Source: Sitta carolinensis | Lineage: Eukaryota; Chordata; Aves; Passeriformes; Sittidae | Direction: 5' to 3' | Length of the DNA: 64,000 nt | Assembly: GCA_032173965.1 (NCBI GenBank) | Contig: CM063292.1 | Location: forward strand, 5,284,001 to 5,348,000 | Shown here: positions 36,289 to 48,200 of the stretch, piece by piece | Layout: each line of letters begins with the position of its first letter | Numbering within the stretch: position 1 is the first letter of the stretch | Notes under the pieces: model-generated | Told to the model about the DNA's origin: nothing | Databases searched by the model: none | The model's input: only the letters and a program-made list of their open reading frames with translations | Made by a program: the position numbers and the translations under genes

Positions 36289-37290
36289 GAGCATGGCTGT
36301 GGATGGACACACAGGACAGAGAGGGGAGCATGGCTATGGATGGACACAGGACAGAGAGGGGAGCATGGCTGTGGATGGACACACAGGACAGAAGGGGAGC
36401 ATGGCTATGGATGGACACACAGGACAGAGAGGGGAGCATGGCTGTGGATGGACACAGGACAGAGAGGGGAGCATGGCTATGGATGGACACACAGGACAGA
36501 GAGGGGAGCATGGCTGTGGATGGACACACAGGACAGAGAGGGGAGCATGGCTATGGATGGACACACAGGACAGAGAGGGGAGCATGGCTATGGATGGACA
36601 CACGGGACAGAGAGGGGAGCATGGCTGTGGATGGACACACAGGACAGAGAGGGGAGCATGGCTATGGATGGACACAGGACAGAAGGGGAGCATGGCTGTG
36701 GATGGACACACAGGACAGAAGGGGAGCATGGCTATGGATGGACACACAGGACAGAGAGGGGAGCATGGCTATGGATGGACACACGGGACAGAGAGGGGAG
36801 CATGGCTATGGATGGACACACAGGACAGAGAGGGGAGCATGGCTGTGGATGGACACACGGGACAGAGAGGGGAGCATGGCTGTGGATGGACACAGGACAG
36901 AGAGGGGAGCATGGCTGTGGATGGACACAGGACAGAGAGGGGAGCATGGCTGTGGATGGACACACAGGACAGAAGGGGAGCATGGCTGTGGATGGACACA
37001 CAGGACAGAGAGGGGAGCATGGCTATGGATGGACACACAGGACAGAGAGGGGAGCATGGCTGTGGATGGACACACAGGACAGAAGGGGAGCATGGCTGTG
37101 GATGGACACACAGGACAGAAGGGGAGCATGGCTGTGGATGGACACACAGGACAGAGAGGGGAGCATGACTGTGGATGGACCCAGGACAGAAGGGGAACAT
37201 GACTGTGGATGGACACAGGACAGAAGGGGAGCATGGCTGTGGATTGACAGGACAAAAGGGGAACATGGCTGTGGATGATCACCAGGACAG
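36289..37290 (+). repeat. Minisatellite, about 28 copies of a 34-37 bp unit
   Basis: The unit runs gagcatggctgtggatgg then acacacaggacagagaggg, 37 bases when full. Length variants arise from loss of one AC (acacagg) and of one base in the purine run (gaagggg), giving 34-37 bases. I count about 28 copies. A G/A variant (ctgtgg or ctatgg) alternates strictly in copies 1-8, while copies 16-28 are nearly all ctgtgg. Copies 9, 14 and 16 carry cacggg. The left edge starts abruptly with a near-consensus unit, and the last four copies decay (catgact, acccagg, gattgacag). No unit contains a stop codon in any plus frame, so three long plus-strand open frames (about 290-330 codons) run through it. They are not genes. 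Confidence 0.97.
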
Positions 37291-39299
37291 ACAGACAGTA
37301 ATTGCTGCACAGGCGGGCGGGGAATGTCTTGCACTCGCCGAGGACAGCACGGAGCCACACCACCCACGAGGCATCACTGGGATGATGACTTAATTGAAAA
37401 AAGTTGCTCAAGCATGTACCAAGCCTGGCACAGAGTTAGAAACTTCTGCTTCAGGTAATGTTTTAACAAGTTGTTTGCTTTTTTCTGTTGTCACCTGAAC
37501 CAGAAGATTCAGGTGCCTGCTTATTGCGTAGATACACCTCGGGTTATGCACCAAGCCTGTTTTTTTTCTTTGTTTTTTTTCTTAAAGTGGTTGCATTAAT
37601 GTGCTCAGGCCTCTTCAGCACTTCAGATCCCAAGTGAAACAAGAAATGGGAGGATGCAGAACAAAGCCACCATGAGTACACAGGTGAAAGGTGGAGTCTT
37701 CTGCTTCATTCCAGAGAACCGGAATCATATCTCGTCAGTCAAGCTTTTATTTCAGCTCTAATTTTATAGAAAATATTTGCAAGAAAAATAAACATTTGAA
37801 GATAGACTCCTAAATCTAAATTACATGGGCTGATTTATAACAAGAATTGAAAGTCCAACTCTTTCTTTTTTATTGTAATTTAAGGTTAAATGTAAAGACG
37901 TAGCATTAATATCAATGATACACACCAAAGTAAAAAGGAAAAATTACCTACCCTGCCTGACAATTTCTTCTCCTTTGAAGACACCCCTGCCTATTTTTAT
38001 TTCCTCCAGAGAAGTAAATTGCAGCATATCTGGAAGAATAACTAATTTATGTTATTTTGACAAAGAGGAGAGAACCAATTCCTATATCAAGTCTCTTCAA
38101 ACAACACTGAACTTTCTAAGTATTGAATGGGCTGGAACTTGAATTTTGGGTGATGTGCACTGTGGCTCTCTCTGGTGATCTGGGTGCATGCAGACAGAAG
38201 AAAGTTTCCTCTGCTGCAGCTGCTCTATTGCTGGTCTGGTGTGGTCTGGCTTTGCACAGGGACCTGTGACTGAGGAGAGGGTTGGTGTCTTTGAACCACC
38301 TTCACTTTCTGGGTGACTTCAGATCGGACTCCTGACAGCTCATAACTTGTGAAGTCCACAGGGAAGAGAATATTTTATGTCATTGTTTGTGGAGGCAAGT
38401 GAATAAAAGCTGTGGGAAGCTGTCCAAAAGAAATTTGGGATCTTAATCAGATTCTCTGAGTTGTGAAATGAGGTGGCAACCAGGCTCCAGTATCTGTTCT
38501 CAATCTGTTCCACTTCCAGACCTGATCTTACCCAGCCAGGTCAATAAAAGACACATTCTTGCCTTCCTGAGTCAGGCAGTTCTGTAGCCAGAACTACCTC
38601 TCTCCTAATTGCCCTGTGTGTGCCTTTAGCGAAGGGAAGGATACATTTGGAACTCTGTAAAAACACCACTTAGAGCACAGAAGAGTTTATAATGGTGGCA
38701 GATATGCACAGGTGACCTCCTATCAGAGTGAACAGCTGTCTTTTCTTAACACTGCTCTAAGAAGAGATGATGAGCTATCCCAATCAGCACAGCCATGCCA
38801 CACACACTGTGATGCTGGGATTGACAGAGATCCAGGGGATCCGAGCCCCTGCAATGTTGCTGTGTTTTCTGTATGGGGAAAGAGAAGAAAAAGTTAAAAG
38901 CAAATATCCCATTGTCCCTTACCTACAGCTGTCCCAAAATGAAATCACAGACTTTTTTCTTTATGAAAGCACCCAACACTGCTTCATTTCACCGACCTGG
39001 CAGCCTAATTCCCACCAAGCTGGCTCCCAGATAGAGGTTAACTTCTGCCTAACCCCCTTAGCCCTAACCCCTTTTGGGAACGTTAAGCTCTGCTGAAAGC
39101 TTCTGTTGTTGAGTAGGGAGCCTGCAGCCTCCAAAAAATCCCACTGAGCACAGGGACTGAAGGGGTCTGTTTGCAGCCCCTCGTGTGTTAAAGCTGCAAA
39201 ATCTCTGGGCACAGTCCAGTTGGATGTAAACAGCATTCCTCTGCTGGGGTGGCAAACGATACCTTCCTCCTTGCTGGGCCTCAAGATGCAGCCAAAACT
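37291..39299. other. No gene or repeat recognised
   Basis: After the array the sequence is GC-richer to about 37380 and then average. A T-rich tract lies at 37560-37585. Overlapping open frames at 38712-39351 have no domain. Confidence 0.5.
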
Positions 39300-39560
39300 T
39301 GTTTACTCTGTAATTTAGAGTACATTGTAATCTAAATAGGGATTTTTGCAATGCAAATAGGGCTGTACGGAATGTAATACATTTTATTTATCGCTACTGT
39401 TAATTATGACTATATAGCTTATCACTCATCACATAGCATGGATTGCAAAACACAATGTTTCAAACACACTTTAACTCTCAGATCATCATCAGTAAAGAGA
39501 ATATATTATACTTTTAGTATGCACTTTCCCCCACAGTATTTTACAATAGCCTGCATAAAC
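39300..39560. promoter_or_regulatory. Weak candidate conserved non-coding element
   Basis: A repeat-free AT-rich block has ATGCAAAT at about 39351-39358, TGTTAATTATGAC near 39399-39411 and CATCATCAGTAAAG near 39484. The texture is like the other candidate regulatory blocks but with fewer motifs. It is motif inference only. Confidence 0.22.
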
Positions 39561-42500
39561 TCCATTTTTCAGGAAAGGTTTCCAAGAAATGAAAAACTTA
39601 AATATCTTGATTCACGTGCAAGGGTAGTTTCTGATTGCATAAAGTGGGGAAAAAAGTGTCCTTTCATTTGGTTTCCTGGAGTGCCCAGTTGTCCTGGCTG
39701 TTACACATCTGTTAGGGAGCCTACTATTAACCCCAAAATTATGAGTATTAGAAGATCATCCTATAATCATCTAATGTTAAGATAAATAATTGCAGTTCAG
39801 CATGGCTAGAACAGTCTGATGGACTCAGTGCTCTTTAAAGGTGCTGAAACTAGAAGTGGAGTTCAGAGGTTCAGGAACAACAATATTCAGTGAAGGAAAA
39901 GTCTCTTCTCTCCTTGGCCTGTAGGAGGTGATCTAGGTTTGCTTCTTCTCTAATTTACACCTGTCATAAACTAGTAATCATGCTCAATAAAAAATGAAAT
40001 TAAAATACTGCACAGTGAAGAGGGATTAAGTGGTTAATGTTTGTTACATACCCTGATGCTGGACCTTGACATTCTGACAACACCCACCATTCTTGAGGTT
40101 CCATTGCAGATAAATGATTCCCTGCAGCAGAGATAAAGTGCTAAATGCTTCTCTGTTGTCCATGAGATACCATGACCCTTATGCCCCAAGAAGTTAGAGA
40201 TCTTTTATTAGCTGATTACTGTTCTAAGTTGATGTAGTTAGGCTGTGTCTAAGAAGCCTGGTTCTGTGAGTTTTGCTAAGCCCTCCAGCTCTTCCTGTAC
40301 CACACTGCATTTCAGAGGGAAGTGCAGCTGGGAGCCGGTCACCCAGAGAGAGCTGGAACCTCCACCTATCCAGGGAGGCTTTCAGTTCCTGGCCAGGCAG
40401 AGCCAAGTTTGATCTACATTTGGCAATATCCCTGTGCTGGGAGGAGGAAGGTGGATCTAGATGACAGCTGCAGATTTCATCCAGTGTCTGCACCTTCCTT
40501 TCAGCTCCCCAACTCCTGTAAGCCTGTAGGTCTTACACAGCACTCATCACCCTCATATTGGAGAAGATGGTTGGTCCTGAAATTGGGGATGAGGCAGGAG
40601 ATCCCAGTGCCTCAGGCATCTATCTAAGCTCCCATCCAGCCCATGCACCTGTGTTCCTTCCCACAATAAATGAGCAAGAGGATTAGGTTGTGATGTGCTG
40701 CTGGATTTTGGCCTAAAATGGTATTGAGGGCATGGCTGAAGAATATGAGTAGATTGAGGGGATGCTGCAACTTCTACGCCCCAGTGCCTAAAAGAGCTGC
40801 TGATTTTAGCTGAATTTTTCTGCAATAAATTCTTTTCAGCAATAAACTTATTGGTGAGACTGGCCACCACAAGTGAGAGCAGTGCTGGAGGGGGAAGCAG
40901 AAATCAATGCAGATATTTGGCAAACTGGAATATCTGACAGTGTTGGAATTAACAAAGCTGGTTTAGCATTTCCCCTGCCAGTATCCACTCTTGTAAATAG
41001 GAGTTTCGTTCTTGTTGATATAATTGCAATCAGCAAAATGTTTTGTAGAGCAAGAAGTTCTCTCTACAGTATTTTCTCTGATACCTGAAATTCAGAGTGG
41101 ACATATTGTTCTGCTTTGAGTTTCATTTAATTTGAGCATTATGATAACGCTGAAATAACAGGAGAGTGGTAGCAAGTACTCTGCATTTGAATATATTATC
41201 TTAGGTCTCACCATCTGCAGAAGTTGCATTTGCATAGACAGATGGTGGTGTAAGAGCCACCACTACTGACTGTTCCACAACGTTAAGTAGTTTTTCAGTG
41301 TAAGAGGCAGTGCTTATTGTGTTAGGAGTACTAGCAGCAACCTGTTTTGTGTATTCTTATATAATCAAAACCCCCTACAACTCCAAAAACAGCACTCGCT
41401 GTGGAGTAGCTGGTGTAAAGATGGAGGCAGTAAAACTGTCATGTTTGAAAATGCCATTTGGGAGCTTCCACAATTTATTTTCTGAATGATTATGGAGGCT
41501 GTCACAACGTAAAAGAGTTGGAAGTAAACTGTCCAACGTTCAAAGGTACACGGCTTGTCACAGGAGCAGTTACACTGCAGCTAAATCCTTGGTGATGTAA
41601 ACAGCTGTCAGCTCTCAATTAAACAGGGATCACTCCGTGGCTTTGCCCTGCCTCTGAGATAAGGGAGCCTTGTTGTTTCTGTGCCAGAGCATCTACCTGT
41701 GCACAGAGCTGCTCAGCAGATTGCTGGTGCCAGTTGTTTCCAATGCACAAAGTACTGAGTATTACCAGGAAAGAAAAAGCCTGGCACTTCTTCCTCTACC
41801 TGAGGTGCATTGCTGTACAAGGGTCAGGAAAATCCCTCCTGGCTGAAGGGCAGGGACCAGCCCAGCTCACATGGCTGCTGGCCCAGGTGTGTCTGGCACT
41901 GATGGCGCCTCTGTCCCGAGGTTACTGTTGGTCATGATAGCACCAAGCAGCACTTTCATGCTCTTGGTTGAAAAGAGATTGCTTTGTCTTGCTCTGTGCT
42001 CTGCCTTCTCCCTGTGTAATGTACCTAATGTAGTCATGAACACAATGAAATATTTGCAAACATGTACATGCACACAGGGCAGCCTGGATTAGAACTGAAC
42101 AAGCTTTACAGTGTTTTCTCCAAGAACCCAATTAAAGAGATGTGCTTTCCATCACAAAGATGCTATCAACCCAAAAATCTTACTTTATATTCCCAGGACA
42201 GATCATTAATAGTATTTCAATCAAAATTTTATTAAAATAATCCTAACCTGTTTAGTGCAAGCCCTGCAGAGCCTTTTATTTTTTTTTTAACTGGATGAAA
42301 ATAATAACAATACCATTATCAAAAAAGTTAAACCCTCCCATATTTGATATTGAGATAATTTAAACTCATTTCAGCAGAGACTATAGACTAGGGGCAAATG
42401 TTTTCTATAAAGCTCCTCTTTCTGAACACCAGCATTTATGAAAATCACATCCACTAAATCTGTGGGTCTGTCTCATGAATGTTTTATCTAATTCCAGTGT

Positions 42501-45500
42501 TGCTAGCACATCAGAGGGTTGTGCTTTTTGGGAGGTTTCCAGTTGTCTGGTAGAAATCCAATTGCTTATTCATGGATGAAATCTGATCAAGATGGAAGAT
42601 ACTGCAATGAGTGGAATTACCTTTTGGCTTTGATGAGCTGGTCTAAAACTGGAGAGAGAAGCAAAATTCTATTATATATAATTTTTTTCTCTCCAGTTTT
42701 ATCTATTTCTTTTCCCTCCCCTCCATCCTTGCACTTTTCTCTGGGCAATTGGCAAACCCATGAGTGCCATTAATGTTGCTCCTTGGCTGAACATTAAATG
42801 TATATTTTTCAACACAACCTCCCTATCTTGCACCTCCCTGAAATGCCCCGATCCTGTTGGCTCAGGGATTGTACTCATTCTTGGAATATCCCAAGGGAAA
42901 TCCCATCACTTTTCTCCCATTCACGTGACCTAATATTTGTTTGAAACTGCCCAATTTTGCAGCTTCTTTCTTTTAAAGTCCAAGTTTCGAAGTTTATGTA
43001 TTATATTGGACTTTGGAGAACTTTAAGTCAGTTCACTTCCTTTAGCCCAGGCATGAAAAACTTAACTGGAAATTATGTGGTGTCCACGTAAATACTGAGA
43101 CATAGTTAAGCAGTGGATATTTGCCTTAAAGACAGAATACAAACAATGAAAATACATCAACCTTTAGCTCACAGCCATTATCTGTGGTACCTCAGTAATA
43201 GATGTAATGCCATGTGCAGAGTTCAAGGTTCTTAAATTTAAAGACCGAGGGATTTTCTTTTCCCACAGAGTTAAAAAGAAAATGTCATAACTAAAGACAA
43301 TATTATTTTTATTAGTTTAGTTGTGAATAACCTGAAGAAGTACAAAAAGCTGCCAGGCTTGCTAGTCAATATAGGATATTTTTATCTGCCATTGTAGTCT
43401 ACACCACTTCTGTATTAACCATCTTAAGCAAAAATATGCCAGACCATTGGTCCTTAGGATAATGATGTTGTGATTTATTGCACTCTGTGTTTCCATCCTG
43501 CAGCAATTACCAGAAGAGCTGATAATGGTCTGCAATTTGTTTTCCAGAACTGGGAATAGCTGCCAGCAAGAGCTGCTCCCAGGGAAAGGCAGTGGCTGTT
43601 TACCTGCCCTGCTCAGCCAGTCCAGGGAGGACAGGTCAGTGAAGCCCTTGGGAATGCACAGCACAGAGCCAGCCTGGGGAGCTCAGGACAGCTGGCTCTT
43701 ATGAGGTGCTGCAGTGGGACCCAACAGGATAAAACCTGACATTTTATTGTGTTTCTATTAAAAATATGAGATCTGACTTAAAGAATGGGCAATGTATCCA
43801 TTTTTCTACCCTCCTGTTCAGTCACCTCAATTTAAGATGTGTCCTCAATTCCAAGAGTCAAGGGACACCACCCTGTTTTTAAAGAACTCCTAGCTCTAGC
43901 TATTGGTGGAGGTTCCTTATATTAGAATTTATTGTAAGCACTTACCATAGTAATATGAAATCTTTATAATCCATGGAGTTAGAGATGTTTCCAGTTTCAA
44001 ACTGGTTTCTTGGTCACCTTGGTGTCAATGTATTGAGGCTCCACACACATTTTTCAGGACTTGATCCTGACAAGAGATGAGACCCTGTGAATCTCAGTAC
44101 AAAGGACAAATAAGATGATTTCATATTTATTGAAAGTTTTTGGGTTTCCATTACTATCAACAAGGTTGGTTTGGTTCTCTTTAATAGGAGAGGGATTGTG
44201 GGCTACAGAAAAGTAGTTTGACAGAAGTTTGACATAGCCTAGGTCTTGGTAAACATGCAGAGTAGGATTTCAGCACTTAATAAACTGAGAACATCAAGTG
44301 ATAACTATTTTGCAGATTGAGAAAAAGCTTTTTGGCTTCTCTAAGAAAAAGAAAAAATTGGCCTATATGTTGTTATTGGAGAATGAAGCTGATTTTTTTT
44401 TTTTTTAAAGCTGCATTGGACTTAGCCTGTGTTCTGTCTCCTCTTCTGCTGGTTCTCCTTGTGTGTTTAGACTCTGCTCTGCTGTGTCCATGAGCACTCA
44501 TACAGCTAGCAGAATAAATATTGAGCATAATAAATACTGATTTGATTCTAACTTCTTTAGGCTTGGTTTTCAAAGTTTTAGAATGGTAAAATGAACTTGT
44601 ACTATGCTTTATTTACAGGAGAACAATTAAATAGTTTACCTTCCTCACAATAATTACTTTCCTGTAACATGGCTGGAAAGAAAGAAGGAATCTATTGACA
44701 TTCCCATTGGTGAAAGCCAGAACATAAGGGTCTGGATCACATCCAGTAATAGAACTAAATCCAGTCCTGTGTAAGATGATGCAAAGACCAGGGGATTGCA
44801 GATGCCAGGCACAGGTAAAAAAGGACTCTGCATTACCACTTCTTTCTTCTTTCTGCTTTCTTTTGCACTCCTGTTTGTGAGAGTTCTCCTCTGCATTCTC
44901 CAAAACCAGTGGGATTCCCAACAGGTTTTCAGCAAGAACAGAAATAACAAAGACAGCAGGCACTTTAATGCACCTTCACTTTGGCAAGGAGACATAAATA
45001 TTTTCCCACTATTCTTCTCCTCATTAGCAGCAACAAGTCTTTTTTTTTTTTTTTTGTCTCCCAGCTCATTTTTCTCTAACACTTCTGAAGGGTTATACTG
45101 AAGTCACTCTTCAGTGAGTAACCAAAATAATCAGGTATTAATTACAGCTAAAGAACAAGGTCCAAAGCATGATTCATTATAATTCTTCAGTTCATCTAGA
45201 GTAAATAGGACCTTATCTGTGGGGCTGCCGAGGGTTTTACCTTGGTGATATGTGGAAACTATAGCTCAAGATCTTGGAGGAAACTTTGAACCCACTACAC
45301 CAGTTTGAACAGGTTTGTGGCCTTTGGCTTTTTAATCTTTGCCTTGGTTCACTGTTAGATTTGAATGATTGCCAAGTACTGTAAAAGCCTGGAAATTGGA
45401 TATTAATCTTGAAACTCTTATTCAGATCCTTTTCCCAAGGAAGATGTTACACAATAAACATTGCCCATCCATCTGGTCATGGGAGAGTGTTTTCCACTTT

Positions 45501-45883
45501 TGTTTCAACTCTTATTCTCAATGAGAATGGAAGAAATGCAGCACTTTGCATGAGTAGATACTGAAGTTGCAAAGCAATATGAAGATGTCACTGTTTAAAT
45601 GACTGTATGGTTATTTTCATTAATAATATGGCTTTGCACTCATGTTAAACCTTTTCAGTAAAAGGTATCAAAAGGTTTTGCAAATGATAATTCACAAAGC
45701 AAATACTTTTATTTTCGTGTCTTCACAGAATACTTTGTGCTTGAGATTGCAATATTTAAGTGCCCCTACTGGTCTAAAAGAAAAATTAACCACTTGTACA
45801 TTATTTTAGTTATTATTACATTTCTGTAAATGTCTTGAAAAAGTAGGAACTTGAATAATGGTTTTGGTTTAGTTCAGAACTGA

Positions 45884-45887
<4 letters not shown>
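39561..45887. other. Long stretch without recognised genes or repeats
   Basis: Average sequence with T runs near 44393-44406 and 45040-45055. GC-richer patches at 40260-40500, 41640-41920 and 43540-43700 generate overlapping open frames on both strands without domains. No RNA gene or transposon is recognised. Confidence 0.5.

Positions 45888-45941
<54 letters not shown>
45888..45941 (+). repeat. (AC)27 microsatellite
   Basis: A perfect dinucleotide run of 54 bases, about 27 AC units, preceded by TATA and followed by CTATATAATATTA. A perfect run this long is normally length-polymorphic between individuals. Confidence 0.98.
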
Positions 45942-45943
<2 letters not shown>

Positions 45944-48160
45944 TATAATATTATTAGAAATTCTATAGCTAGAAGTACATTGGAATTAGGAGTACTTTAT
46001 TAAAATTATCTTTCATGTTGGAAGTTCAGCTTTTAATTCACATAATGGTTTTGAAAACTCTGCCTTGCATGGCAACCTTTCAGGCTTTTGCCCACATAAT
46101 TCCTGTTGGTTTAGGAACTCCAGCCAGTGCTCAGTTGATATGAAACCCAGACAAATGGACCAAATTAGTAAAACAAGGGATTATTCTCTTATATGTATGC
46201 AAATATAAATAATACTTAGGATTTATGCCTGGTAGTGTTTTTTAGCTTCAGCTGTCATATATGAAGAAAGTGAGTAGTATAACCATACCTTGGTTATTTC
46301 CCTAAATGCCCTTTTTGTGTATTTATATGATAAAATGTGGTGCTTCTCTTCATCCATGGGAGGTATTATCCAGGGCTTCTCGAGAACTTTGTAGGCCTTG
46401 AACTTTCTCCTACTCCAAGGACAATAACGTCAATTTTTCTCTCTGGGAGATTTTAAGAGGCAAAGTGAGCTACTGCTAATTCCAATACATTGAGATTGGG
46501 ACCAAGGCAGACCTTATTCTTCTCTCTGAGGAGGTAATGCTGAAAATCCAAGGTAACTCATAACTTGGGTGAGCAGACCAAAGGGAAAGAGTTCAGCAAG
46601 GAAGCCTGTGTATTTCTTAAAGGTGGTGTCTTCATCAAGTGCAAATCATGTAAGTCCAGTACAGTCAGGATTTGTCACTTGATTTCTTCAACCTGTGCTG
46701 ATTTATCCTGATTTTGGTCTGACCCTCTGCTCCTGACATGCTTACAAAGAGCAAACTCTATTTGCAAATCTAATAATGTGGCTGAAACTGGTAATTACTA
46801 TACATACTTCTAGAAGATCTATAATATAATTAGCAGCTGCTTTGAGTTGCAAAATTACAATAAGAGATGATTTATGTGCTTCCCTTCAACTTAAGCATGG
46901 TTTACTTCGATAAATACAATTCTGAGATAAGAATAAATGCATATTGCATTGGGCAATCTTCCCTGTGACACTGAGATATGTATTACCTCTTTGCTCCAAT
47001 TATCCAAAATGATGCTGCTTTCCCTTTTTCCCTGCTTTGATTACCTTTTCAAGTGTTCTGTACCACCCCTGCCAAAGGGGTGCAATTATCCCTACAGGTT
47101 AAACCTCCTGACTTTGGGTGGAGAAGTTGTGCAAACACGTTGCCAGTGTGGCAGCACAGTGAAATAAACTTTCTGCCCTTTCATAACTTTTTTCATTGGG
47201 ATTCCCACCTGAGAGTCTGAAGAAACCTTGGTGGTTTGGGTAGGAAAATGACTGAAGCCAGGGAGCAAGAAAGGTGTTCCTGCCCTGGTCTGCCTGGTCT
47301 CTCCCCACTGCTGTGCTGCCAAGATTTCTGATTTGCCTCCTTCCATCCTGGATGTTCCAGTGCAGAAAATGTCCCCCAGATATAATTGATAGCCTTTAGA
47401 CAATTATTTACCACTTCTCTAGAATGTCATTAAGCATAAGCTGACCTGAAGTAGTGAATGAATTGTGTCCAGGGCCTTCTTAGGCTTTGAAACTCAAGGC
47501 AGGAGTCTTGCTGGCAACAGGTTCAGCTGTTTATATCTCAGAAGCTCAGAGGATTCTCAGTTCTTAAAGGCCAGCTCCACCACAGGGAGTCCTTCCTGAC
47601 ACAGCCTTAACAAAAATATGTGTGAGAATGCCTTCACCAGAGTTTCATCCCTTTCAGGCATTGTTTCTCCAATGGGACCAATGACTTAAGTTCTTCTGCT
47701 GAGGGTTATGATTGCAGAGCTCATTACAATGGTCTAAACTCTACTGAGGGTCTTCTTTACTTTCCACTCATGTGTAATATGGTGAAGATAAATTTATTCC
47801 ACTGCCTTTCAAGTCCTCTGTGCTCAGAAGGGATTAAGATTTAAACCTTCTACTGCCCCCTCAAAGAAGGTGAACATCAAAACAGCCTTGTGTCTGAAAG
47901 TGTGAATGAAGCTAAAAAAACCTGTTCTCTTGAAACATCCTTGTTACTGCATGAGGCGCACTTCTGTAACCTGCCTTGTACTGCTGTGGTGTAGTTCACT
48001 GATTAGAAACAATACTAGATGCACTTGTGATAAACTTTGTTGGGTCTCTGATCTGTGCATGGCTGTGCTCTCCTGAAATGGGGAAGCACAGACTACGTGC
48101 TGAGCAGCACTGCTCACCTCGCTGAGGTAACAGCCAAAATGCCAAAGAAAAGATCATGAC
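45942..48160. other. No gene recognised
   Basis: Average AT-leaning sequence. Open frames at 46937-47414 overlap on opposite strands and have no domain. Confidence 0.5.
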
Positions 48161-48200
48161 AATAATAATAATAATAATAATAATAATGATGATGATGATG
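48161..48200 (+). repeat. (AAT)9(GAT)4 trinucleotide microsatellite
   Basis: Nine AAT units run directly into four GAT units, then a decayed CTAATGATAA tail. The GAT part probably arose from the AAT run by one substitution that was then amplified. Confidence 0.95.

Noticed and set aside
45760..45776. CTCF-like site on the minus strand (accagtaggggcact)
   Set aside because: One base is missing from the central G run compared with the CTCF consensus, so the match is poor.
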